Of a stretch of 64,000 nt of DNA, positions 55,506 through 63,017 are shown piece by piece. The notes below the pieces were generated by a model. It did not search any database. It was not told the origin of the DNA and was given only the letters and a program-made list of their open reading frames with translations. The translations under genes were made by a program, and so were the position numbers. Source of the stretch: Thermoanaerobacteraceae bacterium (GTDB lineage: Bacteria > Bacillota > JADQBR01); contig JACDOG010000002.1 in assembly GCA_017656305.1 (NCBI GenBank), positions 228,121-292,120 on the forward strand. Direction: 5' to 3'. Position 1 is the stretch's first letter. Each line of letters begins with the position of its first letter.

Positions 55506-56258
55506 TTAAGATGATGCTTTGGTTATAGCTACTGGGTCAAGTTCAAACCCAGCCTGACGAAGCCTGTCTACTAAACGGGGGACACACTCTTTCACGTGGT
55601 CGTTAAATGGTATGTATATAATTCCTTGAGCATCAGAAGGAACTTCAATATGCCCTTTCTTTAAAATAGCAACATTTGGCCTTTTTAGTGCAGCAATCAA
55701 CATCCCCATTTCTAATACAACGTTCTGACGTGCCCGAGGCTCTGCTTTCTCAGGCCCATCTACTTTGGAATATCCAACATCATCTGGTGTCATTAGAACA
55801 ATACCAAACCGCGCTCTACCTGGTCCAGGGCCAACTTCTGCCTCCAATGCCTCGATGAGTGTCATGCCTCCACCACCAGTGTTGGCAAGAACAAATGGTT
55901 CCAAACCAAGTCTATGAAGGATAAGCTCTAACTGCTCACGTGCTACAGTATCATGCCCGTGTACTACAAAAACCTTTTCCTTATCTGCTGGTCGTTTACC
56001 AACCGCCATGTTAGTATCCTGGTGTTGTATTTGATAAGTCCCAGAAGATAGACGTGTCTCAACTGCTTGTTCCAGTGTAGCTTTGATTTCAGCTTTTCCT
56101 TGATACCAAATCCGCCCTGTTCCTGGGGACCAGTTTAAAATTGCACCATCAGGAGTTTTAAACTGAAACCCAGTTGTAGTTTTTCTCCATGTTCCTGTGA
56201 AACCTATTTCTGTAACCATTAACTTAAGTTCCTCAATTGACCCTTTAAAATATCCCAT
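55506..56258 (-). CDS. Nucleotide-binding TIR-like (PCTIR/CAP12) protein
   Basis: 250 aa; ATG 56258 follows AAAGGAGGAATA. The C-terminal ~145 residues open VFVVHGHDTVAREQLELILH and contain FVLANTGGGGMTLIEALE, FGIVLMTPDDVGY and ARQNVVLEMGML. The last segment bears the TIR-like NADase glutamate. This is the predicted-nucleotide-binding TIR-like family seen in CBASS effectors (Cap12) and other immune proteins. The first 90 residues (GYFKGSIEELKLMVTEIGFT) form an accessory domain. NAD+ depletion on phage infection is inferred; no cyclase gene lies beside it. Confidence 0.8.
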   Translation of the reverse strand: MGYFKGSIEELKLMVTEIGFTGTWRKTTTGFQFKTPDGAILNWSPGTGRIWYQGKAEIKATLEQAVETRLSSGTYQIQHQDTNMAVGKRPADKEKVFVVHGHDTVAREQLELILHRLGLEPFVLANTGGGGMTLIEALEAEVGPGPGRARFGIVLMTPDDVGYSKVDGPEKAEPRARQNVVLEMGMLIAALKRPNVAILKKGHIEVPSDAQGIIYIPFNDHVKECVPRLVDRLRQAGFELDPVAITKASS

Positions 56259-56327
56259 TATTATTCCTCCTTTTCTGATGCACAATTAATCTATCTCCAT
56301 GTCCTCAAAAACGAGAGACCCAATGGC

Positions 56328-56468
56328 ACCTAACACAGACCTAAACGAACACTAACCTCAAACCACCAGTATAGAACATTCCGATGTCTTTCCCGCTCTT
56401 TGTTTTCGCATGAAGCGTAACAAGGGAGTAGGGTAAAGCAGCCGGAGCCGTTTCTCCCGTTGTTAGGC
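56328..56468 (-). repeat. attC-like element B
   Basis: On the minus strand GCCTAAC (56468-56462) starts the element and GTTAGGT (56334-56328) ends it. The flanks TCGCCTAACAACGG..AAACGG and GTTCGTTTAGG..TGTGTTAGGTGCC are inverted to each other over about 20 bases. This is the best of the four attC-like elements. It sits between the 224-aa gene and the TIR gene, as a cassette junction would. Confidence 0.45.
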
Positions 56469-56491
56469 GATGTTGCGCGCCGGACCTTAAG

Positions 56492-57165
56492 TTACTTCAC
56501 CTTATAAATATTATTGTCAATAAAATCTACGGGATCAGTATTCTTTACTAAAAGGTAAACCTCGTTTGCCTTGAATTGAAGTTGCCTGAGCTCCCCAATT
56601 AATCGTTCAATAAAACTCTTACTGTCGCGTCCCCAAAAGTCTAGTATTTCAAAAGTACTTATTATAAAAATGAGTGTAACGCCTAGATAGTCTTTTTGAC
56701 TTTTGTTCTTTGCATTCGACACAACCTTACTCAAGTAATCATCACACTTTTGATCCAAGTCTCTGATGTCGCCACAACGAATAACGCCATAACCTCTTTC
56801 ATTTAGCTTAATGGCGTCCTGATATTCTTCTTGTCCGTAAATGTATTCAGTAAACTCAAGTTTCTTTTCATCGCCATTGGCAAACCGAATAATCGCATCG
56901 TAACCCTGATTACCAATGACAACCCGCATCATAGCATCGTCAGGGCAATAGCAAGACTGACTAAAGCAATAAAGTGGATAGAATTCTGCAAGAAATTTTC
57001 TAGCTATGCCCTTCTTGAGTCTAACCAGCTTCGTTAAATTTTCGTCGGCGACAATCGCTTCTTTCTTACTCTCAAAATAATCTTTCATTTGAGAAGGAGT
57101 TCTAAATTCACCCAAGTCGTGTAACAAATCATCTATTGCTTTTTCAATGTTTTTTTATTAGCCAT
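56492..57165 (-). CDS. Hypothetical protein with N-terminal frameshift at an A7 tract
   Basis: The open frame from 57127 down gives 211 aa, but its proper start seems to be ATG 57165, which has a GGAGG site supplied by the end of the ImmA gene. That start (MANKK) loses frame at seven A (57156-57150). One more A would join it to NIEKAIDDLLHDLGEFRTPS and give a 224-aa protein. Motifs: LVRLKKGIARKFLAEFYPLY, a Cys pair (SQSCYCPDD) and IIRFANGDEKKLEFTEY. No family recognised. The tract could be a true mutation, a sequencing error or a slippage site. Confidence 0.55.
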
Positions 57166-57166
57166 T

Positions 57167-57625
57167 TCATTCAACCTCCATCCTGAAATTGAAAGATTGA
57201 CTTTCTTTAACCCATATCCTTAATAACTCCACCGGCACCTCCTTCCGCTTCGCATAATCTTCAATGCTTTCCCCGTAGGCAGGCTTGTCCGCCGCCAGAA
57301 GCAGTTCCGCCGCAAACTGATGGGCCTGGCGCTCATATTTGCCGTTGACAAAAAACGTTTCCTTGATCATGAAAAAGTATCCCATCCCCTGGGGGTGTAG
57401 CTGGTTGTGGCCAATTTCATGGGCTACTATGACCCGCTGGAACTGCTCCGGAAGCCGGCTGTTGAGGCCTATTATCTTGTGGCCGAAGAGGCTTATCGCC
57501 AGGCCTTTTATCTTTTTAAACGGAAAGCGAATGATGGTAATGCCAAGGTGATCTGCAAGTTCAAAAGGGTCACGGGTGCCGTATTGCTCTACCAGGTTAT
57601 TGACGGCAGTTTTGATGAAACTCAT
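57167..57625 (-). CDS. ImmA/IrrE-type zinc metallopeptidase
   Basis: 152 aa from ATG 57625. The zinc site is VIVAHEIGHNQLHP near residue 70, with a downstream acidic segment (ERQAHQFAAELLL) as third-ligand region. ImmA cleaves phage-type repressors in ICEBs1 and related elements. It lies downstream of an Xre repressor gene, its likely substrate. Its last codons form the ribosome site of the next gene. A start further upstream (57694) would read through the terminator stem. Confidence 0.85.
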   Translation of the reverse strand: MSFIKTAVNNLVEQYGTRDPFELADHLGITIIRFPFKKIKGLAISLFGHKIIGLNSRLPEQFQRVIVAHEIGHNQLHPQGMGYFFMIKETFFVNGKYERQAHQFAAELLLAADKPAYGESIEDYAKRKEVPVELLRIWVKESQSFNFRMEVE

Positions 57626-57693
57626 ACTGCTTACACCACCACTGCTCCTTTGTCTAAGGTTGTCTATTTTTGTCGAAACTCCATAATAAAGCA

Positions 57694-57725
57694 AAAACTA
57701 CTACCGGTTGTTGGTAGTAGTTTTT
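57694..57725. terminator. Hairpin terminator between xre and immA
   Basis: AAAACTACTACC / GGTAGTAGTTTTT gives a perfect stem flanked by A and T runs, so it can end transcripts from either strand. It may lower immA expression relative to the repressor gene. Confidence 0.75.
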
Positions 57726-58092
57726 ATTTCCGCTTTTTCTTCCGTATCGTTTTCCATGCCACTTTCAGGAACTCTATGATGTCTTGCTTGTCTTCTTCGT
57801 CTAAGGGCTCGCCGTTGAACTTGATGTTGGAGTGTTTGAGGAGTTCTTCCAACTCCATGTCCGAAGGAGGCTCGTCCGAATAGCCTTTGGGGTTGTCGGT
57901 TAAGCCTAACAAATAATCCGTCGTTACATCGAAATATTTGGCTATTTTTTGGAGCGTTTCGTAGTCTGGCTGACGCTTGCCAAGTTCATAAAGAGACAAG
58001 GCAGAACGTGATATTTTGAGACGTTCAGCTAGTTCATTTTGAGTTAAACCTTTTTCTTGTCGAAGCGCTATAATTCGCTGAGGAAGTATCAT
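57724..58092 (-). CDS. Xre-family repressor with C-terminal extension
   Basis: 122 aa. The helix-turn-helix lies at residues ~8-63 (RIIALRQEKGLTQNELAERL; SRSALSLYELGKRQPDYETL). A charged C-terminal tail follows (EELLKHSNIKFNGEPLDEED), likely the ImmA cleavage or dimerisation part. It is divergent from a second Xre gene across a region with palindromic operators, so it probably acts as the immunity repressor of the element. Confidence 0.85.
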   Translation of the reverse strand: MILPQRIIALRQEKGLTQNELAERLKISRSALSLYELGKRQPDYETLQKIAKYFDVTTDYLLGLTDNPKGYSDEPPSDMELEELLKHSNIKFNGEPLDEEDKQDIIEFLKVAWKTIRKKKRK

Positions 58093-58118
58093 GTTTAATC
58101 ACCTAGCTTTATTCTACT

Positions 58119-58228
58119 CTACAGTTCGTAGCATAAACAATATACTGCTACGAAATGTAGATTTTTTTTATAAATTAGGGGTTGACGGCTTCATAATGTA
58201 GCATTATAATTAAAAATGAAAATGCTAC
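58119..58228. promoter_or_regulatory. Operator array between divergent Xre genes
   Basis: Two inverted-repeat pairs share the core GTAGCA. The first is CTACAGTTCGTAGCA (58119-58133) with TGCTACGAAATGTAG (58146-58160), 14 of 15 bases complementary. The second is GTAGCAT (58198-58204) with ATGCTAC (58222-58228), which frames the -10 box of the rightward gene. Confidence 0.75.
58182..58210 (+). promoter_or_regulatory. Promoter of the rightward Xre gene
   Basis: -35 TTGACG, 17-bp spacer, perfect -10 TATAAT. The -10 lies between the two halves of the second operator, so repressor binding would block it. Confidence 0.8.
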
Positions 58229-58255
58229 AAGATGAAGCGAAAGGGGGTGGATTAA

Positions 58256-58513
58256 TTGAGGGAGAAACTAATTAAGCTTAGAGAAAAGGCAAATCTTACT
58301 CAAGAAGAAGTAGCAAGGCAGCTTGGAATTTCTAGAAGTTTTTATGGACATATTGAAACTGGTCAACGAAACCCAACTTATGGATTGGCTAAGAAAATAG
58401 CTAAGCTATTTAACGTGGAGGTAGAGAACATTTTTTTTGATGCAGAAAGCTACAGAATGAAGCAATTAGACGAATTATCCAACAAAGAAAACCCCGACCG
58501 CGCCGCCAGTTAA
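58256..58513 (+). CDS. Small Xre-family regulator (Cro-like)
   Basis: 85 aa, mostly one helix-turn-helix domain (KLIKLREKANLTQEEVARQL, GISRSFYGHIETGQRNPTYG) and a short tail. TTG 58256 follows AAAGGGGGTGG. It is the divergent partner of the longer repressor, as Cro is to CI. Small phage-like genes follow on the same strand. Confidence 0.82.
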   Translation: MREKLIKLREKANLTQEEVARQLGISRSFYGHIETGQRNPTYGLAKKIAKLFNVEVENIFFDAESYRMKQLDELSNKENPDRAAS

Positions 58514-58568
58514 TATTCTTCCCCGGGAGCGGGGTTGTAAGTCAGGAAAGTGGAGGGAGGTGAGGAGG

Positions 58569-58697
58569 GTGGAAACAACAGCAAAAGAGGAAATTATCGA
58601 AATCGTTAAAGGACAGATAAAGATATTATCAGATTGGAACGAGAGTCATAAAGACGATAATGATGTTGATATTGCTTGTTACTTAAGTGGGGCCTGA
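58569..58697 (+). CDS. 42-aa acidic peptide, unknown
   Basis: GTG 58569 overlaps the end of a GGAGGTGAGGAGG ribosome site. The peptide is helical and acidic (TTAKEEIIEIVKGQIKILSD) and ends CYLSGA. Its place after the Cro-like gene suits an early phage gene. No homologue recognised. Confidence 0.45.
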   Translation: METTAKEEIIEIVKGQIKILSDWNESHKDDNDVDIACYLSGA

Positions 58698-58801
58698 TAA
58701 CGTCTGCCCGGGAGAAGGTTACGGAGCACGGCGGCAAGTTCGACCTGAGCGGGCTGACCATAGAGGAACTGGAGATGCTGCGGAGGGAGGGGACGGAGTG
58801 A
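58676..58801 (+). CDS. 41-aa peptide, phage-like, uncertain start
   Basis: The frame from TTG 58676 gives TSAREKVTEHGGKFDLSGLT then IEELEMLRREGTE, a natural-looking short helix-rich peptide. It overlaps the previous gene and has no clear ribosome site, so it could be translationally coupled or a remnant. Confidence 0.35.
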   Translation: MLLKWGLITSAREKVTEHGGKFDLSGLTIEELEMLRREGTE

Positions 58802-58803
58802 GA

Positions 58804-59217
58804 ATGGTATCGGTTGACATGGCCCGAAGGTTAAAAGGAGCGGGGTTGCGGTGGGAACCGAAACTTGGTGATTGGGCAGTGTGGCAAAAAGATATAGGAT
58901 TAGTTGACATCGAATTGTCAAATGGCATAGTACGGATTAATCATGGCAGTGGGTACACTTATGAAACAGTGGAAAAATGCCTTTGGTTCCCCACCCTCTC
59001 CGACCTGCTGGGGTGGTTGGAGGGGCGAGTAAACAGACTGACAGGTGGAAATGGGTACTAGTGGAATGCTTATCAAGACGCAAATAACAAATGGCGGTAT
59101 TCTTTATCTCTTAGCGAAGGCCCCCAGTTTCATGCCGAAACCCCCGAAGATGCCGCCGCCAAAGCGGTGCTTTGGGTGCTGGAGAACGAAAAGCGGAGGA
59201 ATGGTCATGGAGAATAG
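58804..59217 (+). pseudogene. Phage-type gene interrupted by an in-frame amber codon
   Basis: ATG 58804 follows a GGAGGGAGGGG site. Codons 1-85 end at TAG (59059-59061), then the same frame stays open to TAG 59215-59217. The tail is WNAYQDANNKWRYSLSLSEG and ETPEDAAAKAVLWVLENEK. The two parts look like one 137-aa protein. A nonsense mutation is the simplest reading. The intact relatives I recall are small phage-associated proteins of unknown role. Confidence 0.55.
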
Positions 59218-59235
59218 GTGAGTAGGGAGGGGACG

Positions 59236-59325
59236 GAGTGATGGGGACATCTGCTTGACCTGTTTCCGGGTGTGCAAGCAGGAGCTGGAACAGTGCCGGT
59301 ACTACGAGCCAATGAGTGTTAAATG
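59236..59325 (+). other. Coding-like cysteine-rich stretch without a start
   Basis: One frame reads GDICLTCFRVCKQELEQCRY followed by YEPMSVKC, with a zinc-like C-x2-C-x3-C spacing. No ATG, GTG or TTG precedes it in frame after the stop at about 59220. It is probably a remnant of a small phage gene. Confidence 0.3.
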
Positions 59326-59534
59326 TGGGGTGGTTATCTTTTGGGAAAAAGCGAAAGAAAAAGCGTCAGCGAGAGACAAGGCCAGAAATAAACGAACGGC
59401 ATATTGTCGAAGTTCCCGAAGCACATAAAGAACCGGCCGCCGAGGCCCAGCCGGCCCAGGAGACTACAAAAAATTATAAGAGTTGGCTGGACGCGATACT
59501 CAGGAGGGCACGGGAAAAGACATTGCAGCAATGA
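59316..59534 (+). CDS. 72-aa basic/acidic low-complexity protein, unknown
   Basis: GTG start with a weak site. The N-terminus is strongly basic (FGKKRKKKRQRETRP), the middle rich in Ala/Pro/Glu, and the end a helix (YKSWLDAILRRAREKTL). It may be a phage or plasmid DNA-binding accessory protein, but nothing decides this. Confidence 0.35.
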   Translation: MLNVGWLSFGKKRKKKRQRETRPEINERHIVEVPEAHKEPAAEAQPAQETTKNYKSWLDAILRRAREKTLQQ

Positions 59535-59571
59535 GGGAACAGGATAGGGCTGGGATAGTGGAGGTATAAAC

Positions 59572-59712
59572 ATGGCCCTGGTGGACATCTTGAAAGAGGT
59601 TGTACTTAACCAGACAGAGGATAAATGGGACAAGTTATGCCCTCACCACTATGGGCTGTCTGAACCATCCAACGGGAGGTGCCTTGCAATGTTACTTGTC
59701 GGGAGCTGGTAA
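59572..59712 (+). CDS. 46-aa peptide, unknown
   Basis: ATG 59572 has a good GGAGG site 8 bases upstream. The product reads ALVDILKEVVLNQTEDKWDK then CPHHYGLSEPSNGRC, with two Cys and two His that could bind zinc. It may be the truncated start of a longer gene, because the following DNA looks unrelated. Confidence 0.4.
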   Translation: MALVDILKEVVLNQTEDKWDKLCPHHYGLSEPSNGRCLAMLLVGSW

Positions 59713-59919
59713 TTGTTGCTGAATAGTAAAGTTGTAAACTGGATAATAAAGTTGTGCAGTTGGGTTGACAAAGATATGGGCGAGGAACAATTGGATTGGC
59801 CTCACCCTTTTGTTTTTGCAGGTGTGTTCGGTAATAGAAAAGTTGACTAGTTAAACTGATCTGAAAATTCTCGGAACACCAGCAAAGGGAAAGTTTTTTC
59901 AAAAGTTTGGTCCAACCAC
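59713..59919 (+). repeat. Gene-free stretch with repeated TAAAGTTGT motif
   Basis: TAAAGTTGT occurs at 59727-59735 and 59747-59755, 20 bases apart, and a near copy (GAAAAGTTGA) at 59837-59846. Spaced copies of this kind are found at the ends of some insertion sequences (IS21 type), but no transposase frame is present. No gene seen before the tetR promoter. Confidence 0.35.
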
Positions 59920-59948
59920 TTGACAGGGTTTAGACTGGGGGATATTAT
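59920..59948 (+). promoter_or_regulatory. Promoter of the tetR-amidohydrolase pair
   Basis: -35 TTGACA, 17-bp spacer, -10 TATTAT. The operator palindromes start at the next base. Confidence 0.75.
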
Positions 59949-59982
59949 TAGACCAGGTGGTCTAGACCGCATGGTCTAGACC
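59949..59982. promoter_or_regulatory. Overlapping TetR-type operators
   Basis: TAGACCAGGTGGTCTA (59949-59964) is a perfect palindrome with 7-bp arms. TAGACCGCATGGTCTA (59963-59978) shares its first TA and has 6-bp arms. A further GACC half-site follows. The array covers the transcription start, so the adjacent TetR protein probably represses its own operon. Confidence 0.75.
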
Positions 59983-60026
59983 GGGCAGTTTGCTCTGCTC
60001 CCAATATATTCTCGAGGAGGAGTTCG

Positions 60027-60791
60027 ATGGTCAAACAAGGGTTTCTTAATCTCCCCGATGAGGAAAAGCAGCGGATTATCGACGCGGCTTTGGATGAGTT
60101 TGCCGAGAACGATTTCTTTTCGGCTTCGTTGAACCGGATCATTCAAAAGGCTGGCATTTCCAAGGGCAGTATGTACCACTATTTTCACGATAAAGAAGAT
60201 CTTTACCTTTACGTACTTCAGCTGGGAATGGAGAAAAAAAGGAAATTCCTCACCGCTGCCCTGGCCCAACTGGACAAACCGGTGGAGGAAATGGGGTTCT
60301 TCGAATCTCTGGAGTTTCAGTTAAAGGTGAGCATTGACTTCGCCCTGGAGAATCTTCGACTGCACATGTTGATCGAAAACCTCGAGCATTGTGATAACAG
60401 GCAATTCCGCGCGAAAATCATGGAGCGGCTGGGTGGAGAATTGGAAAATTACATGGGTGCACTGGTCGATAGGGCTATTGAATCGGGTGAATTGCGGAAT
60501 GACCTGGACAGAGATTTCATCATGCACCTGTTTAGACTCATCTTCATTAGCTACACCCAGCTCTTCCCGGACGCCCGCCATCCCGAAAAGGTCGGGCGGG
60601 ATAGGCTGGAGCAGGAAATGACACAGTTGGTAAGCTTCTTGAAGACGGGGCTGCAGGCTAGAGAGCAAAACCAGCGTAAGGGGAAAAATGTAATGCGAGG
60701 GGTTGAGCAGCTACCGGACGTGAGTCAGCGTGGATCAGCGGAAACAGGTGCGAACCGAGAGGTGTGGATCTCGCGCGAGCTAAACGAATAA
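60027..60791 (+). CDS. TetR/AcrR-family transcriptional regulator
   Basis: 254 aa. The N-terminal helix-turn-helix (residues ~12-55) reads EKQRIIDAALDEFAEN, then IIQKAGISKGSMYHYFHDKE. The ligand domain is helical (FQLKVSIDFALENLRLHMLI). The last ~35 residues (after AREQNQ) are polar and unusual for the family. ATG 60027 follows GAGGAGGAG. It is likely autorepressed through the palindromes just upstream. The effector is unknown and may be a substrate of the amidohydrolase encoded 13 bases later. Confidence 0.9.
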   Translation: MVKQGFLNLPDEEKQRIIDAALDEFAENDFFSASLNRIIQKAGISKGSMYHYFHDKEDLYLYVLQLGMEKKRKFLTAALAQLDKPVEEMGFFESLEFQLKVSIDFALENLRLHMLIENLEHCDNRQFRAKIMERLGGELENYMGALVDRAIESGELRNDLDRDFIMHLFRLIFISYTQLFPDARHPEKVGRDRLEQEMTQLVSFLKTGLQAREQNQRKGKNVMRGVEQLPDVSQRGSAETGANREVWISRELNE

Positions 60792-60804
60792 GGGGGATCG
60801 TGCA

Positions 60805-61839
60805 ATGTATCGATCACATGAAGAGGTAGTTGCCAGGGAAAAGTTCCTCAAACTGAACAGCCGGGGAGAATTCGTTATCGACTATCCCGAACGTTTGAAG
60901 GTCATCGATTTCCATACACACTTATGTAATGTGCTTCCCCTGCGGGTGGGGGACCCGGAAAGAACGGGACAACGGTTAACGTATCCAACGCTGCCACCGC
61001 TTGAGAGATTTAACCTTCATGTACCCTACTGGACGGAGTACCCGGATGGCTTCAAGATGAAGGGAGTAATCGCACTTTGCAAATTCTCCATCAACGGGCT
61101 CAACATCTTTAAAGATATTATCCGGGGTGGCACTTTCGAAAACTGCTTCCGTTCCCAGGATGAGAACATGATCAGCCGGAACGTGCTTTTGCCGCTCAGC
61201 ACGCCCAGAGCAGACCGGACGCCAGAGGCCCTGAAGGTTGCCCGGGAGTACCCCGACAGGTTCATAGCTTTTTGTTCCGTTCACCCCCGGGACAAAGGTG
61301 TGGCAACTAAGATTTTTAGGTACAAGGAACTGGGAGCCAAAGGATTCAAACTGAAAATAACGGATATGGAGCTAAAAAACGACTTCAAACCTCTGATCGA
61401 GGTCTTCAAGCTGTGTCACGAAGCAAAACTCCCTGTTCTGCTCCATACTGGAGCCATCACCGCCATAAAGCGGGAAAACGTATCCCCCACCCTTTGGGAG
61501 CTCCTGCAATCTACCAGGGTCGAACTCTTCGGAGAGCTGTTGCCGAAACTTCCCCGGGACTTCGTCTTCATCTTCGGACACAGCGGAATCCAGGAGTTCG
61601 AACGGGTCGCCGAATACATGAAGGAATACCCGGCGACTTACGCCGAGATTTCCTGTCAGTCCGCGGAAAGCATCAAATACCTGATACGGGAGGTAGGTTC
61701 CGAGCGACTCCTTTTTGGCAGTGACTGGCCTGCCCTGCCGCAGGCTCTTACCCTATCTAGAGTTCTCCTGGCTACCGAGGGTGACCCAGAGGCCAGAGAC
61801 AACATTCTGTACCGAAACGCTGAACGGATTTTACGGTGA
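60805..61839 (+). CDS. Amidohydrolase-2 (ACMSD-like) metal hydrolase/decarboxylase
   Basis: 344 aa, TIM-barrel metal enzyme. The first metal motif is VIDFHTHLCN (HxH), then histidines in LLHTGAI and FGHSGIQEF, and the aspartate in LFGSDWPALP. This is the layout of the ACMSD/amidohydrolase_2 family, which decarboxylates or hydrolyses aromatic and carboxylic compounds. The substrate is unknown. ATG 60805 has a weak GGGGGATCG site and is probably coupled to tetR. Confidence 0.8.
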   Translation: MYRSHEEVVAREKFLKLNSRGEFVIDYPERLKVIDFHTHLCNVLPLRVGDPERTGQRLTYPTLPPLERFNLHVPYWTEYPDGFKMKGVIALCKFSINGLNIFKDIIRGGTFENCFRSQDENMISRNVLLPLSTPRADRTPEALKVAREYPDRFIAFCSVHPRDKGVATKIFRYKELGAKGFKLKITDMELKNDFKPLIEVFKLCHEAKLPVLLHTGAITAIKRENVSPTLWELLQSTRVELFGELLPKLPRDFVFIFGHSGIQEFERVAEYMKEYPATYAEISCQSAESIKYLIREVGSERLLFGSDWPALPQALTLSRVLLATEGDPEARDNILYRNAERILR

Positions 61840-62129
61840 CCGGGCCCGAGACTCAGAGATGTTTATTTTTAGGGGTGTGAAGGATCCAAGAACAGTAATT
61901 AACCAGGGCGAGTATGACCCATACGTTTAATGCAAGGAAAGGATGCGCGATTATTGCTCCGTAGGCAGGTCAAAAAAGTTCGCTGGTTATCTTTCGAATG
62001 GAGAAAGCGGGTATATGTTTACTGCTATCCTGAAAACCATATTTTGACAAAGTAATACCCTCCTAGAACCTCGACTTGGCTTTTAAACGAGGCCTTTTAA
62101 AGTTAAGGTGTGAGATTATGAAAATTAAT
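61840..62129. other. Intergenic stretch with no supported gene
   Basis: A 23-codon frame at 61859-61930 lacks a ribosome site. I see no terminator with a clear stem after the amidohydrolase and no RNA gene. Confidence 0.4.
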
Positions 62130-62483
62130 TTATGCCACCACCTCTTCCAAGCTTACTTTATACCCTAAAGACTCGAGTTTTTTCACTGCTTGCTTGACTG
62201 TCCTGTCTTTTTTCCGACGGTCAAAATAATCGGCACCAAGGTCCTGATAAGGTTGGCGTGTTTTTAAAATGTGATAAGCTATTACCAATATTGTGTGACC
62301 AACTGCTACTGCAGCACGGTTCGCACCTCGACGTGCAGCAATTCGGTGGTACTGGGCAGAAAGATAACTGTTTTTCGTACGGGCGGCAGCGCGGGCAGCT
62401 TCTACGAGTGTGGCGCGTAAGTGCTTGTTTCCTTTTGTAGTTTTTCCAGATTTACGTTTACCTGCGCTCTCGTTATTACAACA
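62130..62483 (-). pseudogene. IS110-family transposase, C-terminal fragment
   Basis: About 115 C-terminal residues are readable on the minus strand: NNESAGKRKSGKTTKGNK, HLRATLVEAARAAARTKNSY, AARRGANRAAVAVGHTIL and DLGADYFDRRKKDRTVKQAV, ending LEEVVA. This is the serine-recombinase-like end of IS110/IS116 transposases. The catalytic DEDD N-terminus is absent, replaced by the unrelated start of another gene at 62533. Confidence 0.8.
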
Positions 62484-62533
62484 AGCACTGGATTTTGATT
62501 GGTTAGACCTAATTTTTTCAAAATTGGATTCAT
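62402..62533 (-). CDS. Start of a gene truncated at the IS110 fragment
   Basis: ATG 62533 has a strong AGGAGGT site and reads MNPILKKLGLTNQNPVLVV, then enters DNA of the transposase in another frame and stops after 43 codons. It looks like the 5' end of a gene whose remainder was lost when the IS110 piece was joined. Confidence 0.45.
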   Translation of the reverse strand: MNPILKKLGLTNQNPVLVVITRAQVNVNLEKLQKETSTYAPHS

Positions 62534-62666
62534 AAAACTACCTCCTATTTGCGCATTTACTGATGTATATTTTACCGTTTTGAATAATTCTATCAATTAT
62601 TTTGATAATTATTGCGTAGTAAACAGAGACTGCGCAGGAGATGTCTGAATACAAGGAGGTTATGTG

Positions 62667-62879
62667 ATGGGACACCCCTGGCCTTTCTCAGTTTCCAAAG
62701 CTGGTGGAAGCATGCGTGATAAATATAAGATATCTACTGTACAAAATAATTTTGCTTTAATAGTTGCAGATGAATATAATGATGCGACTTGGACTATAAC
62801 TGCCTTCGATAAAGAGGGCAAGCTAGTAGCAGACAAACTCCCCGGCGCAGAAGAAAGAATAATTACCCAAAATGAATGA
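62667..62879 (+). CDS. 70-aa hypothetical protein
   Basis: ATG 62667 lies 6 bases after AAGGAGGT. The first residues are GHPWPFSVSKAGG, followed by a strand-rich segment (NNFALIVADEYNDATWTITA) that reads like a small beta protein. No family recognised. It stands alone before tRNA-Gln. Confidence 0.5.
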   Translation: MGHPWPFSVSKAGGSMRDKYKISTVQNNFALIVADEYNDATWTITAFDKEGKLVADKLPGAEERIITQNE

Positions 62880-63017
62880 CATAACTGCAAATTTTCTTTA
62901 AAATGCAAAGGAGGTTAAAGATTTTAAAGAAAATGTTAAGGTGCAGAATTTGTGCAGAAATCATGCAGTTTTGGCCGTTATTTTCGTGGTAATATGGTAC
63001 TGAGCAAAACTATATGC

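Noticed and set aside
59059-59061. UAG as pyrrolysine
   Set aside because: Known pyrrolysine proteins are methylamine methyltransferases and a few others; nothing here resembles them and no pyl genes are seen.
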